A stretch of DNA of 64,000 nucleotides from Asterias amurensis (GCF_032118995.1 NC_092654.1:1426001-1490000); one strand, 5' to 3'; numbered from the stretch's first letter, positions 13,301 to 25,992 are shown. Translations and numbers: made by a program. Notes: generated by a model not told the origin, from the letters alone.

Positions 13301-16300
13301 CTGCAGCAATAACGATAACGATAACGACGCAAAGAGAACGCATTCCATTGGTTGAATGAGCATGCGAGTATTCTGAGTATTTCGACCAATATAATAAGTT
13401 TCTTTGCGTCGTGATCGTTATCACTGCAGTGGGACCAGGCCTTTAGTTTCTCCTCCACCATGCAAAGTTTCAAATTCTACAAGTACTTACATATCGTCTA
13501 CCGTCAAGTCCTTGAGTATTTGACAGTAGTCAACGTTCCACACGGCCTGGTCGTCCCAGACCTTAGAGGCAAGGAGTATTGCTCCAAGAACCATTCGCTT
13601 CCAGTTCGCTGGCGTGATGTCTATTTCAGCATATGTTAATAGTCTTTCTAAATAAACCTGCAATGATTGACAAAATTCATAAATCAAGAAACAACTTTTA
13701 AACCTGTCTTAAAAAGTGTCTCTCTTTATTCAAGTGGCTTGAGCAACTTCTTGGTGGATACATGAGATATTTAAGACCACATTATTATTATTGTTCTCCT
13801 GAAGACATTGGAATATTATACTTACTAAGGTCACAATAGCACACTCTGATGTTAACTGGGCTGCATTGAACAACATACGGATAAATCTGTAGATGTGTTT
13901 GTGTTCAGGATTCACTTTGAAGTAATCGTCAGGCACCGGATCTTTCTGGACGGGACAAAAAAATTTCAACGGTAAGTGAACATTAAACGTAGAGTCAATG
14001 CAGTCAAAAATGCATTCATTTAGTAATGGTTTATTCTTTAAAAACAAATTTCATAAAGCCTGTAAGCATAACAACATGCTAAGCACAGACAAATCTTGCT
14101 TGACAGAAACTGGTTACTGGCCAAAGTTCCATAACATTTACATTGTTTCAACTGGTGCCCAACTCATTTTTCCCTTAGCAAAGACATTTGCTTAGCAGTA
14201 TTTGCTGCTTAACAGCTTTCAATGAAATTGGGCCCTGATCCGGATGCAGTGTGTATTATGAAAACAAAAATCTTTACCGTGAGTTGATGTGATTTCTCGT
14301 CAAATATATCCATCTGTCGATCAGATTCCCTGTTCTTGATGTGATAGTAAACAGCTAAAGCAACGCTGAAAGAAAAAAAGAACAAGAAAACGACGATAAC
14401 TTACTATTTCTACTCTATGGACAACATTAATTCAATATCACGGCAGACTGCAAGGGGACAAATCACAAGGGAGTGTCGGTTTTTTTGTTCTGGGGACATG
14501 GATTGTGAATTGTTAATTTAACTTTGGCTTGTGCATGGACAGAATGTACCAAGTATAAGTTTGACGCTGATCATAATGTAGATGATCGCAATAATTCCAC
14601 AGCTGAAGTTCCTCTATGTTAAAGGAACACATTGCCTTGGATCAGACGAGTTGGTCTATAAAAAGTTTGTAACCGGTTTTTTTTATAGAAAATGCATATG
14701 GTTGGAAAGATGTTTTAAAAAGTAGAATACAATGATCCACACCAATTTGCCTCGAAATTGCGAGGTTTTTCTTTTACTGTGCGAACTAACACTGTCAACC
14801 ATTTATGGGAGTCAAAATTTGTACTTACATATATGGCCGACCATGTTAGTCGACGAGGAAAAAGGAAAACCGTGCAATTTCGAGGCATGTTTGTGTGGAT
14901 CATTGTATTCTACTTTTACAACATCTTTCTAACCATATGCATTTTATAAAAAACGGTTACAAACGCTGTTCAAAGACCAACGCGACCGATCCAAGGCAAC
15001 GTGTTCCTATAAATGTATATATTATAATATGTTGTGTAATGTCGATAAAGTAGAGATTAGATAGTATTGATTTACCAATTATAATGTGTCTAGTATCCAT
15101 TACATGCAGTGGCACTTTACTTCTCGGGCACCAGTACATTACACAAAAAGATCCCCCAGTGAGTGCTAAGTGCGCACATGTTGTGATGCCCCGCGCCAAC
15201 GCCAGTTTTTTTTTGCTTCTTAGAAATTGGCCTCAGGAGTAGGTTGCAATGTGCCCCTGGTGACAGTTGATTTGGGTCGACAGCCCAAATCAGTTAACTG
15301 TAACCCTAGCATTGAAATGGCCGTATGACCTTGTGATGCTGGGCGATATCTCATACAAAAAATCAACAAGCCATGAAAAACATTCAAATCAACGTATTTG
15401 TGATACTGTTTTCTGTTTATCAAGCAATTTTGCACAGCAAAAGATATTTACACTAAACAAATGAGCGCAGAGAACTATTATTGACTCAGAAATGATGTTT
15501 TTCAATTAGCATAGAATTTTGAATATTTCATCAATCTTGATGCTCTTAAATACACACAAGTAGAACTGTCTACAAAGTACAAACAACTTTCAACATACGG
15601 GAAGTTAATACTCAAGTTACATGCTTCAAATAGTTCCTCCTAGTAACTCTACACGACAGGTTATTTTTCTCTTCAGTAACAAGTATTTTCTCCCGCTGAC
15701 ATTTGATCAAAAGACTTTCTGCCTGGGGTTATTATTGAAAAGATCCATTACCCACCAAGCGCTAGAACAGCCCCCCCTATGGACTGAGGGTTCAGTATTC
15801 AAGAAATACCCACGTGGCATCCAGGGAAAGTTGTAAGAACTGAAGCCACTAGCACTCAACATCAGTTGAAATCTCCCATCAAATTTTAACTTAAAGCCAT
15901 TGGACACTTTCGGTAAACAGTATTGTCCAAGGCCCACACTTAGTGTATCACAACTTATATTATAAAAAAAAAACTGTGAAAATTTAGGCTCAAATGGTCA
16001 TCGGAGTCGGGAGAAAATAATGAGAAAACCCACCCTTGTATCCGCACGTTTCGCCGTGTCATGACATGTGTTTAAAATAAATCTGTAATTCTCGATATCG
16101 AGAACTGATATTGTTTTAATGTTTTCTCAAAAAGTAAAGCATTTTATGGAATAATATTTCAAGAGAAGTCTTTCACCATTACTTTCAGTAAACCCTGTAA
16201 GTTAATTGTAAATATGTGAACTTTAAAAAAAAATTCTGTTCCGAAAGTGTCCAATGGCTTTAAAGGCACTGGTAATTGCCAAAGACTAGTATTCTTTTTG

Positions 16301-19300
16301 ATGTATTCCAACGTAAGTATGCATAAAGTAATAAATCTGTGAAATTTGGGCTCAAATGTGTGTGGAGGGAGTTGTTTCTCATAATGTTTTGTACTATCAA
16401 TAGCTCTCTATTGCTCATTACCAAGTAAGTTTTTATGCTAATATCTATTTTGAGTATTTACCAAAAGTGTCTGCAGTTCCTTCAAGCAATAAAACCGTTA
16501 AACAATACCCCCTGGCGCTCTTTTGTATAAATGTGGTATTTGGACCAGCGACAAATACAGGAAGAAAAATATTATCTTCCTCAATGCAGTTGCTATGCCA
16601 ACCAGGAAAGCCAACCGGAAAAGACTCCACTAAAAAATGTCCTTATTATCTAAAAAATAAATCATTATGCGATCAAATGTCTTCCTTAACAGACATTTCC
16701 TGTGTGTTAGAAAGAAAAACAATCACGACGCGGATAAATCCTTCAATATTAATTCTTCGCCACGGTGTAAACACACATTACATTACTTCACTCAATGCAA
16801 TTTTCGCATCCCTGTGGATACATCTTTTCTACATTCCTTTGTCCCTGTACTTAACATCCTGCCATAGGCTTTGTACATGTACATGTACATACAATTCTCC
16901 TCAATTAGAAATCACAGAATTCCCTGCTTCCACAAGGGCTGATATGTTGCTTATGCTAAGCATGGCCCTGTGCCCAATTTATAAAGCCTATAAGCATGTA
17001 AACTTACTAAGCACAACAAAATTTTGCTTAGCAAAATTAGGTTACCAGCCAAAATACTATACAGTGAGTGTCAGGAGTACCCACTCATTCATGTTTATCA
17101 TAGAAATTTGCTAATAAGCAGAAATTTGCTAGACAGCTTTATGAAATTGGGTCATGGATAAAATTCACAGAATGTTTTTCCCATCATTTGTTAACTCGTA
17201 AGACCATGGCCCAATGGTCACATCATACACAGCATGTGTCCTCCCTTGGTATTAGGATAAAAACAAGCGACATGTACTGATGACATATGTTTTTATCATT
17301 CGACTCTACAGGGATTTTAGACCAATTTAATTACATTTTATTTATTGTTTTACAGTATAATCAAAGTCACATGTTTATAAGGCCTAACAGAACAAAAAGT
17401 TGTTTCCTGTAAACCTACAGACTGTTCATAAGCCTGCCCAGAATTCAAGACTAAAATTAAAACATAACTAAAATATTGTATCAAATGTGAAGTCCTAATT
17501 TGTTTCCAGATGTACACACATTCAAATCTCAGAGTTTTTTTTTTCTTTTCGCAAGCATGTTGCAAAATAATTGCAAGCAGATTACTTTCGCCACGTCAAC
17601 AAATTTCATTTCTCAGTTTGCACATTTGTAAAAATTTGTTCCTAAAATGTTATTGTCCCCTACCTACTGACAGCATCTTTTTAACCCCAGCATCAGCAAA
17701 CAAAAAATGATTGATGCTAGGCCCAGTGACCTTTCAGAATATCTATTCATTTCTACACAGATTAATAATAAAACAATAATTTTTTTCTCAGAGTTTTTGA
17801 CTAGTAGATTCTCTCTAATCAATTGACTCGCCATTTTCAGGAAACCCTCTCTAACATGAAACGTGAAATCTCATTTTGTGGATCGGTCTTACTCAATATT
17901 TTGATACAAAAGTGTTGTTTTGTCCCACTCAAAGTGCTTTCTTATTATGCACAATGTCAGTGAAAAGAATTTGTTTTCCGTTTTGACAGGAAACGGGATG
18001 AAAGTTGTGTGTTTTTCCAAAGCAGACAACTGTTTCCTGTTTACAAAGACACAGCATCTGATTGGCAAGGATCCACTATAAGCCAAAATCTTTTATAAGG
18101 AAAATAGGACTCACCATTTTATGGTTGACTTGAGATTAGGCTGAGTGACGGTGCTATCGTCGATATATATCGTTGAGCAGGAGCTAGACTTGGTCAGTCC
18201 CTTGCTTCTTCTGTGGTTGGCTGCCCTGGCGTTCAGTAGCTGCAGCTGGTGCTGTTTTCGTCTTTCACGGACCACTTCTAGGTAATTGATTATAGGAGAA
18301 AAAGATTAACCATTGAAACAGATCGATGTGCAGTTATTCAAAAACTCGATCCACTATACGAAAGGAGTAGTACTGGCCGACTGAAAACTTTTAACTCCTC
18401 ATATTCAGAGGTTGATTTGGGTTACTTAAGTTAAAGGAACACGTTGCCTTGGATCGGTCGAGTTGGTCTTTGAAAAAGCGTTTGTAACCGTTTGTTATAA
18501 AATGCATATGCACTTTCTAGGGCCATGTCCGAATTGTTTGCTTCGGCAGCGGCCCTCGCTGGAATGCCCAAAAGTCATATTTTCCAATGTTGACGTTGAA
18601 GTCATGGCCATAAATGCTTAATTCATACACAGCCCATCAGTGGAAGACTTTAGAATGCTAGGTGGCAGCAAAGTTACCAGATAAGCGTCCATTGTTCTCG
18701 TACTTCTGAGCATGCGCACATTTCCATTAACAGCAAGTCTGCTGCCATCTAGTGTCCCAATAGTCCCATTGAGTCTACATTTGTCTAAAAATTGACAATA
18801 TTTCACAATAATGCTCACCCAATGTTTGTGACTTAGACATAAATAGAGTACTTATTCTTGGGTGCAGTGACGGGTCATCTGTATCCTCTGAAAATATACA
18901 AAAAAATACTAAGTTAAATTTGTAGGATTTCAACAAAGCACTGATAGTTTACATGAACACAGGTCTCAAATTTTATCTTTGAGATGGCAAGGCCATTCTC
19001 ATTTATTAAAAGGCACTACAACTGCACAATGTTAAAATGTATGGAAACTTATGAAGGGGCACCAGGGCCTAGACCAGTGCAAAAGAGGCAACGTTGTCCA
19101 TGGCCTCTGTGTGTATAAACCCAGGGCTAGATTTCACAAGCAGCTAAGACAGATCTGAACTGTCAATCAATCTTAATTCCTAAGTAGAGGTGATGTCACA
19201 ATACAAATCTGTAAATATTGACAACTCATCTTAAGATCAATCTAAGTGCTTCGTGAAATCAAGCCTAAGCCTGTGAACAGATCAGGTTTTTTAACCCTTA

Positions 19301-22300
19301 ACTTTTTTCAGTGACTAACGACCAGTGAAAAATCTAACAACCAATTAAGGAGCTGGTGATCAGTGGAACCAATAAGCTTTTTTAATTGCTCGTTAGCTTT
19401 TTCATTGCTCGTTAGTCACTGAAAAATTCAACAGCAAATCTTGAGCCTAAAAGGTTTCTTTTAACATTTGTATTTGGGGCTTGAGTTTGAAACCATGTAA
19501 ATAATAAACAATCTGTGGCTCCTATCCGTGCATGCAGTGAATTTCATGTAGTAAATAGATTTTCCTGCAAGCAATGACCTAGCTACTAATAGTTATCACA
19601 CAATGAGTAATTACCTGTTCCATATTTAATAATAAATTTGTCTTCGTGCATACTTGACGCCGACTTAAAATAGCGTAATAGGCGGAGTTGATATGGTTGT
19701 GATATGGACCATGCAGTATGGGTTAAAATCACAACGCTGTTGCCATGGCTCGACCAAACGGAATCAGCAAATTTGAAGTTTGCTTTCAGACCACTTTAAT
19801 AGAATTTTGACGGTTCCTCAGCATTTTCTCAGCAGAATCACTGTAAGGAACGAACGCTGACAATACACTACCACTTTATAATTAGATTTCATAATTTTAT
19901 AGGCTCCACTGTGTATGCTGTGCATAATGTGCATTGAATTCCTTTTCAATAGAGCTTTAGATGCATTATGATTATTGTGCAAGAAAACGCATGACGAGGC
20001 AAGTCATATTGTACTACATGATTTAAAACATGGAATAAAATGTCAAATCATTTGACCTGGCAATTGCTTTCTGCGTGTACACATGATCATTAATTAAGAG
20101 TTACCAACTAAAGGGTATGTGCATCTAACTGTACAGTACATGAATGCAATAAGTTATTGTCCTCACTAACATAATTTTGACATCTGTTTTTATTCCTATC
20201 CATGAGAAAACACTGCATTTCAGGCATTCTGTCAGACACGGATCTTGTAAATCACACCAAAAAATAGGGATATGTTTTTAAACAAATATTTGTACAGTGG
20301 GTTTTTTTTCAGAAAAAAAAATGTGATTTACAATGTGTTTGTCAAACACAGAACTTGTAAGCACACCAAAAAAGAGGAAACTGTATTGGACACAAATGTC
20401 ACCAAACCCACAGAAAAACAAATTAAAAACATAATAACAACAAAGACATTTTTAAAGCGTCTAATGCAAACGACTCTAAACGCATAAAGAGAACAATAAA
20501 ATATACAGTGAGTGAAAGATACAATACAAGTAAGCAGCTTACAATCAAGCAGCTTCAAACAAAGGAGTTTCTAACAGAGACTTGAAACAATATAAAAGAG
20601 AAAACCAGATGATTCACTGAAAAATATGCAAGCCTGATACATGTCCAGTGTAGTGATGTACATTATTATGTTGTAGACATTACGATTGGAATACAATAAA
20701 GTCACCCAAGCGTGTCAGTGGCTGGACTGTGCGAGCGGGCCAGCCACGAGGCAGTCTTGAGCCAGCTGCTAACCCTGTAAGACGTTTCGTCCTCTACACT
20801 TTTATCCAGCCTAGGCTCAGGGCCCAACCAATAGCCAAGCGCTATACTACACCAGTATGAATTACATTTCATAATAATGTATTAGTGCGTGTGTACAGTG
20901 GGATTGGCAATCTGCACTGATGAACAGTCATGAATATGCATGACTTACTTATTGACAATCTGCACTGAAGAACATTCATGAATATGCATGACTTACTTAT
21001 TGACAATCTGCACTGATGAACAGTCATGAATATGTATGACTTACTTTACAAACACATTCTTTGTACATGTTCTGTTAATATCACGCACACAAAAAAGTTA
21101 GAGTCCTTACGTTTCGACCTTATGGTGCTTGTTCAAGTAAAATACCTGTAGGTTTATGTGTTCTACTGTGTAGGATGTTGTTGTTGTTGTTGTTTTGATT
21201 CTTGTCTTAAAAACAAAATTCCTGTCCAGTAAAGCATTTTGAGCTACTGAGTCTTGTCGCCTTCTTGCCCCTGTGGCCCCAGTTGGATTGCCAGCTTCGT
21301 GTAAGTCCGTTGTGAGTAGAGTTGTACTTGGTTCTCTCGTAAATGCCACACAGGTTTTTCTCTGGGCTTTCCCATTTTCTTCCCTCCGGAGAAATAAACC
21401 ACTTTAGATCTTTGCCAGTGTCCTGTGGTCATACGTTATAGAGTGTTTATGGGTCAATGTGGCTGGCTGCCATGACTGCAGCTCAAACACGCTGCAGCCA
21501 CATCCTTCATACATGTATATCATGTTTCTGGATTTATTTGTTTGTCAATCATGATTTGATTTGTTGTCTACAATTTACACAGTGATGAAGAACAGTGAAC
21601 ATGGGGTAGCGACTATTATAACACCCCTTGCAAAGATTCTGCCTGCTCATTGGTTTAGAGCGCGTCACATGACATGTCTTAGTTTTGCTACACGACGGCC
21701 GTCGGTTTGCCATGCGCTAGTCCGAAGACTAGCACATGGCGCCGTGCGCTAGTCCGACAGACTAGCACACGGCGTGCAGTACCCAGACGTCCGTTGCGTG
21801 TACGAGGATCATAAATTAATAGTCTGTAACCATTTCGGATTGCACGACACTACATGCAACACATTCAGCAAAAGTGTTTGCAATCTGTATTCGCATCGTC
21901 CGTGGATTGTAGCATTCAGGTCTGTAACTTAATAATAATAGTACAGTATTTAGAAATGTTTGGGGTGTTATAAAACAAATATTGACTGCTTTTACTCGTG
22001 CAATGGTTAAAAACTATAACTCCCGAGGTGATCCCCGGAGCGTTCTATTTTCCCTCGGCTTCGCCTCGGGAAAACAGAACGCTACGGGGATCACCTCGGG
22101 AGTCATAGTTTTAACCATAGCACTCGAAGCAGTCAATATTCCTCCTACTAGAGAACCTAAACATGTAGCGATGAACACATTATGGACCAACACTCTGCAG
22201 CTGATTTCACGAAACGCTAGGATTAATCCTAACTCGAGTCAGGACGAGTAACCCGTCCTAACTTAGGATGGGTTTAATGCATCCCACGCAATTGGATACG

Positions 22301-24120
22301 GAACTGAACCCGTCCTTAGTCTTAAGATTGATCCTAAATTAGGAAGAGTTTGATGAAATCGACGGCAGGTTACCTAATGGAAGACCTTTCACATTCAGGA
22401 TATTAGTTCCACACGTATGTTCATGTATTTGTAGGTCATGCATATATTCATGAAGGAAGTACTGTACACGTACGTACATTACAACAACCTTCCTGAACTA
22501 GTTTCTGATTCAGTGCAATCAGCAAGTGATTCAGAGTAGTCAAGGTTTGAAAATTTCAACAATTTAAAAAAAAAGTTTGACCCACCCACCCACCCACGCA
22601 CACCAAACATCATTTGTAATTATGACCATGTTTTGACCATGTGGCATATTATCAATGTAACTCCGTCTTTGTTAAACACTGTACCATGTGTACATGACTT
22701 TGTTCACATATATCGTGTACATGATATCGTTTACATGACATCAACACTAGTATTGTACATGTCGTTTCTACTAATACATGAACTTGGATAATGATTTTTT
22801 TATTATATATGTGTTGACCCTGTAGGTCTTTTACATCGATACAAGAATAAGTAGTTGCACATTGGAAGATTGGGTGGAATAGGTGTTAAAGGAGCAGCGG
22901 ATAAAACAGATTATCCTGGGGAGGAAAGAAGGGAAGTTGGAAAGGATGGGTGGAGTAGAAATGTAAGAAAGGTGTTGCTAATTCAATTATCTCCATGTGG
23001 TTTTCTAACAACAAATACATGAGGGGACGTATACAGGCCTGGAATTTCATCTGTACAAGAGTAAGGCCATTTTCATTTTGCAGAGGGCACACTAGGAAAT
23101 CTCAAAGTCTATATGAGAAACTTTTGAAGGGGCACCAAGGCCAAAACCAGGGCAATGGAAGCCTGTGTACAACAATGTACCTGGAAGATGTACACATGTA
23201 CCGGTAATACATGTACCCGAGTGCAATTAAAGGAACACGTTTCCTTGAATCCTCGGACGAGTTGGTCTATAAGAAGCGTGTGTAACCGATTGGTTTAAAG
23301 TGCACATGGTTGGAAAGATGTTGTTAAAGTAGAATACAATGATCCACACAAACATGCCTCGAAATTGCATGGTTTTCTTTTTACCTCGTCGACTAACATG
23401 GTCGCATAAATGGCTGACCATGTTAGTTCGCTAAGTAAAAGGAAAACCACGCAACTTCGAGGCAAACTTGTGTGGATCATTGTATTCTACTTTTAAAACG
23501 TCTTTCTAGCCATATGCATTTTATAACAAACAGTTACAAACGCTTTTTATAGACCAACTCGTCCGATACAAGGCAACTCGTAACTTTAAAAAATAAGTCA
23601 AAATGCCAAGTTAGTGCCATGATGTAGTTACAATCCATATATAGGATTCAAACTGCCTCCAGCTACCGGGCAATCTCGGTGGTCTAGTTGGTATGACACT
23701 GCTCTAGAACCGCAAAGGCCATGGGTTCGAATCCCACCCAAGTATTATGCCTGTGACTTTTTTCTTCTTCACAGAACTCGGGAAAGTACTGAGTATACAG
23801 TGCTAACACACATCGGTGTAAGGGTTGAACCAAAATAAATATGATTGAAAGTGTTATTGTTCTGCATATATTATAAATGACAATTTATTGATACAATAAT
23901 TGAAGTAAAACAAAAACATTCTCCAGCTCTCACCTTCAACAAACTGTTCCCTGTCGCTGATATGTTGTAGGTTTGGGAAGGATTCATTGACCTCTAGCTT
24001 TAGACTGTCTTTCTTAACCGCTTTGTAGCTGGTGTCGTTGTGCTGCGGTCGCTGGATGTTATTTGTCCGCCTAGTCTTATCTTGTCCGTCACTGGTTTTG
24101 CAATCCAGGCAGTTCCCCAT
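9856..24120 (-). CDS. CCNY: Cyclin Y, complete, 8 coding exons, 358 aa
   Basis: Coding exons (plus coordinates, transcription order): 23934-24120, 18819-18887, 18115-18277, 14278-14365, 13826-13945, 13491-13657, 11289-11451, 9856-9975. All junctions are GT-AG and in phase. Cyclin Y is the membrane-tethered cyclin that activates CDK14/CDK16-type kinases; in animals it promotes LRP6 phosphorylation in Wnt signalling. The protein starts MGNCLDC, which gives a myristoylatable Gly2 and nearby cysteines suited to palmitoylation. NLQHISDRE follows near residue 50. The third exon carries the serine-rich [19 protein letters not shown] motif, equivalent to a human 14-3-3/kinase-binding region. The cyclin box spans roughly residues 170-300, with [20 protein letters not shown] and [19 protein letters not shown]. 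The C-terminal KRSSSVDG matches the second phospho-serine site, and the protein ends AAIIS. Human CCNY is 341 aa, so length is normal. The ATG context ACCATGG supports the start. The introns hold many fold-back repeats and a 165-bp-type minisatellite. Confidence 0.96.
10279..10351. repeat. (ATT)n microsatellite
   Basis: About 73 bases of pure TTA/ATT repeat close to the last cyclin Y exon. It probably represents the tail of a lost SINE. Confidence 0.9.
10413..10992. mobile_element. 'aatttcat' fold-back element interrupted by a TTAA element
   Basis: The left part (aaaattcatagagccgctta) lies at 10419-10544 and the right part (cagctctatgaaattgggccc) ends at 10992. The 382-bp family-1 element sits between them, at the point where the intact relative at 11005-11197 reads ttctggtaagcataat. 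Confidence 0.82.
10549..10930. mobile_element. TTAA fold-back element, family 1, full length (382 bp)
   Basis: The element begins AGGAACACGTTGCC, ends in its complement and is flanked by TTAA on both sides. Nearly the whole length is one inverted repeat centred on two opposed copies of ccataaatggccgac. TTAA duplication is typical of piggyBac and Kolobok type transposons. It interrupts an aatttcat-family fold-back (10413-10992). The neighbouring uninterrupted copy at 11005-11197 shows the empty site. Confidence 0.9.
11005..11197. mobile_element. 'aatttcat' fold-back element, intact
   Basis: GGCCCCAATTTCATAGAGCT at the left pairs with agctctatgaaattgggccc at the right. It lies in tandem behind the interrupted copy, in cyclin Y intron 7 about 90 bp from exon 7. 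Confidence 0.82.
11488..11575 (-). mobile_element. tRNA-Asn-like SINE head, degraded
   Basis: Reverse orientation: agagagggatttgatccaat and ctactaaactatctaggcc. It lies 40 bp upstream of cyclin Y exon 7 in transcription direction. Confidence 0.55.
12100..12850. repeat. Minisatellite of ~130-165-bp units in cyclin Y intron 6
   Basis: Roughly five degenerate units share aaccaactggagcccaaag, aaagaaacaaagttcctttc, tctccagctggtcttaaaaa and aatattgggg-type segments. Unit length varies through internal indels. Frames that stay open across it are artefacts of the repeat. Confidence 0.78.
13289..13442. mobile_element. Short fold-back element, family 4
   Basis: The ends GGCCCAGTCCCACTGCAG and ctgcagtgggaccaggcc are inverted. 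The left flank is TTAA and the right flank TTTA. Inner arms gataacgacgcaaagagaa and tttctttgcgtcgtgatcg also pair. It lies in cyclin Y intron 6, 50 bp from exon 6. Confidence 0.8.
14049..14236. mobile_element. 'aatttcat' fold-back element, diverged
   Basis: caaatttcataaagcctgta at the left and ttcaatgaaattgggccc at the right, with tgctaagcac motifs between. It sits in cyclin Y intron 4, about 40 bp from exon 4. Confidence 0.7.
14623..15008. mobile_element. TTAA fold-back element, family 1
   Basis: Same termini and inverted arms as the 10549-10930 copy, with more substitutions. The right flank is ATAA instead of TTAA. It lies in cyclin Y intron 3. Confidence 0.85.
15226..15358 (+). mobile_element. 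SINE tail fragment, second tail type
   Basis: cctcaggagtaggttgcaat to gctgggcgatatctcatac, matching the tail of the 28985 SINE. It lies in cyclin Y intron 3. Confidence 0.7.
15895..16259. mobile_element. TTAA fold-back element, family 3 (365 bp)
   Basis: The termini AGCCATTGGACACTTTCGG and ccgaaagtgtccaatggct are inverted and flanked by TTAA. The interior is less palindromic than in families 1 and 2. It lies in cyclin Y intron 3. Confidence 0.87.
16264..16482. mobile_element. Adjacent element sharing the TTAA of family 3
   Basis: It starts AGGCACTGGTAATTGCC directly after the TTAA that ends the family 3 copy. It seems to end near taccaaaagtgtctgcag and is probably a diverged family-2 relative. 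The right boundary is uncertain. Confidence 0.45.
16968..17155. mobile_element. 'aatttcat' fold-back element, diverged
   Basis: gtgcccaatttataaagcct at the left pairs with gctttatgaaattgggtc at the right; internal cttagcaaaattaggttacc motifs are typical. Confidence 0.7.
18435..18511. mobile_element. TTAA fold-back element, family 1, left-end fragment
   Basis: It begins at a TTAA with AGGAACACGTTGCC and matches family 1 as far as aaaatgcatatg, then diverges. The right arm is absent. It lies about 300 bp from cyclin Y exon 2. Confidence 0.75.
20905..21050. repeat. Three-unit ~52-bp tandem repeat
   Basis: Three units of attgacaatctgcactgatg, aacagtcatgaatatgcat and gacttactt, in cyclin Y intron 1. 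Each unit holds an octamer-like atgcat/atgaatat AT motif. Confidence 0.82.
21978..22140. mobile_element. 163-bp near-perfect fold-back
   Basis: aatattgactgcttttact at the left and its near complement ending gcagtcaatatt at the right. Inner arms aactcccgaggtgatcccc and ggggatcacctcgggagt meet at ctcggcttcgcctcgg. An adjacent segment (21616-21973) is bounded by inverted ttataacacccc. It lies in cyclin Y intron 1. Confidence 0.75.
23231..23585. mobile_element. TTAA fold-back element, family 1, eroded
   Basis: Family 1 arms flanked by TTAA, with a shortened centre (tggtcgcataaatggctgac) and an eroded right terminus. Confidence 0.82.
23641..23832 (+). mobile_element. tRNA-derived SINE, third family
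   Basis: aatctcggtggtctagttgg (A box region) and catgggttcgaatcccacc (B box), followed by gggaaagtactgagtatac and a short tail. An inverted relative lies at 46983-47160. Confidence 0.72.
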
Positions 24121-24530
24121 GGTTTATGAATGCTTGGCGCAATCCTCAGATGTATCTTGATTATGTGTGTGGTTGTATACTCTGCTAGGTTTGGCATATA
24201 TCCCACTTTAATTTTTTTCAGCTCTGTAATTAAATTAATATTCGTATGAAATGTTAACAAGATCACTATTCAAGCCTATCTCACACTCATTTAGGCACTG
24301 CAAGAAGCCTCACAATATTTCATACAATACTAAACACACTGCATCTGTTAAATGTCTAATGTTAAACTAGAGTATCAGAACCAAGAGAAATGATCACAAT
24401 TCACAGTTGGCATTGTGAGTAAAGTCTGCAATATGCAACTTCATTTTTGAAAGAAAATGAAACTGCATTTAGTATTACAGCAATTTTCAGATGTCTAGTA
24501 TGGGAATAACAGGAAATCAGCTGACCACAT

Positions 24531-24725
24531 CCCAATTTCATAAAACCTGTAGGCCTAAGCATAAAAACTTGCTAAGCTTAATTAAACAATCTTGTCTAAC
24601 AAAATTCCATTAGGTTTAAAATCGCGCAACTGGTGCCCCCCCCCCACCCCTTTTTTTTTTTGCTTAGCAAAGAAATTCACTTAGCAGTATTTTCCATGGT
24701 GTAGGCTTCTCAATATCATATATCA
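24531..24725. mobile_element. 'aatttcat' fold-back element, degraded
   Basis: It begins cccaatttcataaaacctgt and keeps internal ttgcttagcaaagaaattc. The right end is eroded and a C/T homopolymer run interrupts it. Confidence 0.55.
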
Positions 24726-24902
24726 TATATCATATATCATAATAATATGTAAAAGAAAAACAAACTCACACAGGCATTTATAAATTGGAGGCATATATGC
24801 ATCACGACGCATGATGCCCAATTCCGTGCTCTCGTGGTTGGGTTCATCCAAGGTGAAAGGGGGAGGGGGAATGTTTTTTACCCTAACCCAACCCCAACCT
24901 TC

Positions 24903-25055
24903 CCCCGGAAAAGTTTCCGTATGACGCCACCGGTGCCCACCACTTTTTCATTCGATATAAAATAATATAGGAACTTATTTACATGATTGATATATCCCTT
25001 TTTGTAAAAATGAGTGAAAAAGTGGTGGCGCCATACGGAAAGTTATCCCTTCCCC
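24903..25055. mobile_element. Short fold-back with 'tggcgccatacggaaa' ends
   Basis: ggaaaagtttccgtatgacg at the left and gtggtggcgccatacggaaa at the right are inverted, enclosing an AT-rich centre. Related copies lie at 63834-63989 and, as a fragment, near 63370-63475. Confidence 0.72.
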
Positions 25056-25984
25056 CGCCCACAATTGTCAATCCTAACCCTACCCCTACCCTACCCCTAA
25101 CCCTATATTCTAACCCTATCCCTACCCCAAACCCTCACCCCCTCCCCCGCGAATCCAGTGTCCCGTGGTTGTGGCTTCAGTATTTGAAGCCACACAACCA
25201 CGGCATAAGGGTGCATGGTTGTTGTGGCTTCACCCGTATGAAGCCAAACATATGTTGCTTCATATGTCGGTTCGTATATATATCTCATAAACTGAGCTCC
25301 TAAGTCCAAATCAATTCAAATGCATGAAAAATCAGAGTGACTGACAGTCTTAATAAAAAGATGGAAACATTAATAACAGGCAAACACTGTGGCTGTGGTA
25401 TTGAAACAAAATGACAAATACAAATGCCAACTGTCCACCCAATATGTCAAATACCACAGCCATCTTTTTAATATTGTTGATGGCCTTAATATAAAACTAC
25501 AAAAATGATATTGAATGAAAGAAACAGCTGATTTCGCCACTTCAATCACACTCTGTTATTCATAAATGAATGAACACACAGCTAGCTCAGGACAGAGCTA
25601 ACCTAAACTGTTCGTTGGAATCACAGTTTTGTATTTTCGTCAAACAAACCAATTTACAAACCTTGAATCTCAAATTACAGCAGAGCATCATCAGTACATT
25701 CCACACTAGCACTCACTGGGTTTCAGGCAATCTGTCTTCACACATTTTGCAGGTAAAAATAGGTGGAAAAGTGTGGTAGTTTTGTGTTAGAAAAAAGACA
25801 GCACACGAACATGCTTCCATTCCCCAGTCAGTGTATTAGAGTGAATCTGGTTTCGCTTCGCCCATACATGATACATAGAGTGCCTTGCATTCGCTTCAGC
25901 ACGAGTGAGGCGTGGACCAGACGAATACACTTTCCGAAAGGGGTCATGTCAAGTTGTCGTAAAGTGAATGTGATTGGCTGGATA

Positions 25985-25992
25985 TGACGTCA
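25985..25992. promoter_or_regulatory. Consensus CRE (TGACGTCA) between divergent genes
   Basis: A perfect palindromic cAMP-response element lies about 1.2 kb upstream of the first CNPase coding exon and 1.9 kb upstream of cyclin Y. CREB/ATF proteins bind this sequence in animals. One 8-bp match is weak evidence; another copy occurs at 1489-1496 away from any gene. Confidence 0.2.

Noticed and set aside
16467-17114. 215-codon open frame on the plus strand
   Set aside because: No family resemblance; it crosses an aatttcat fold-back and lies in a cyclin Y intron.
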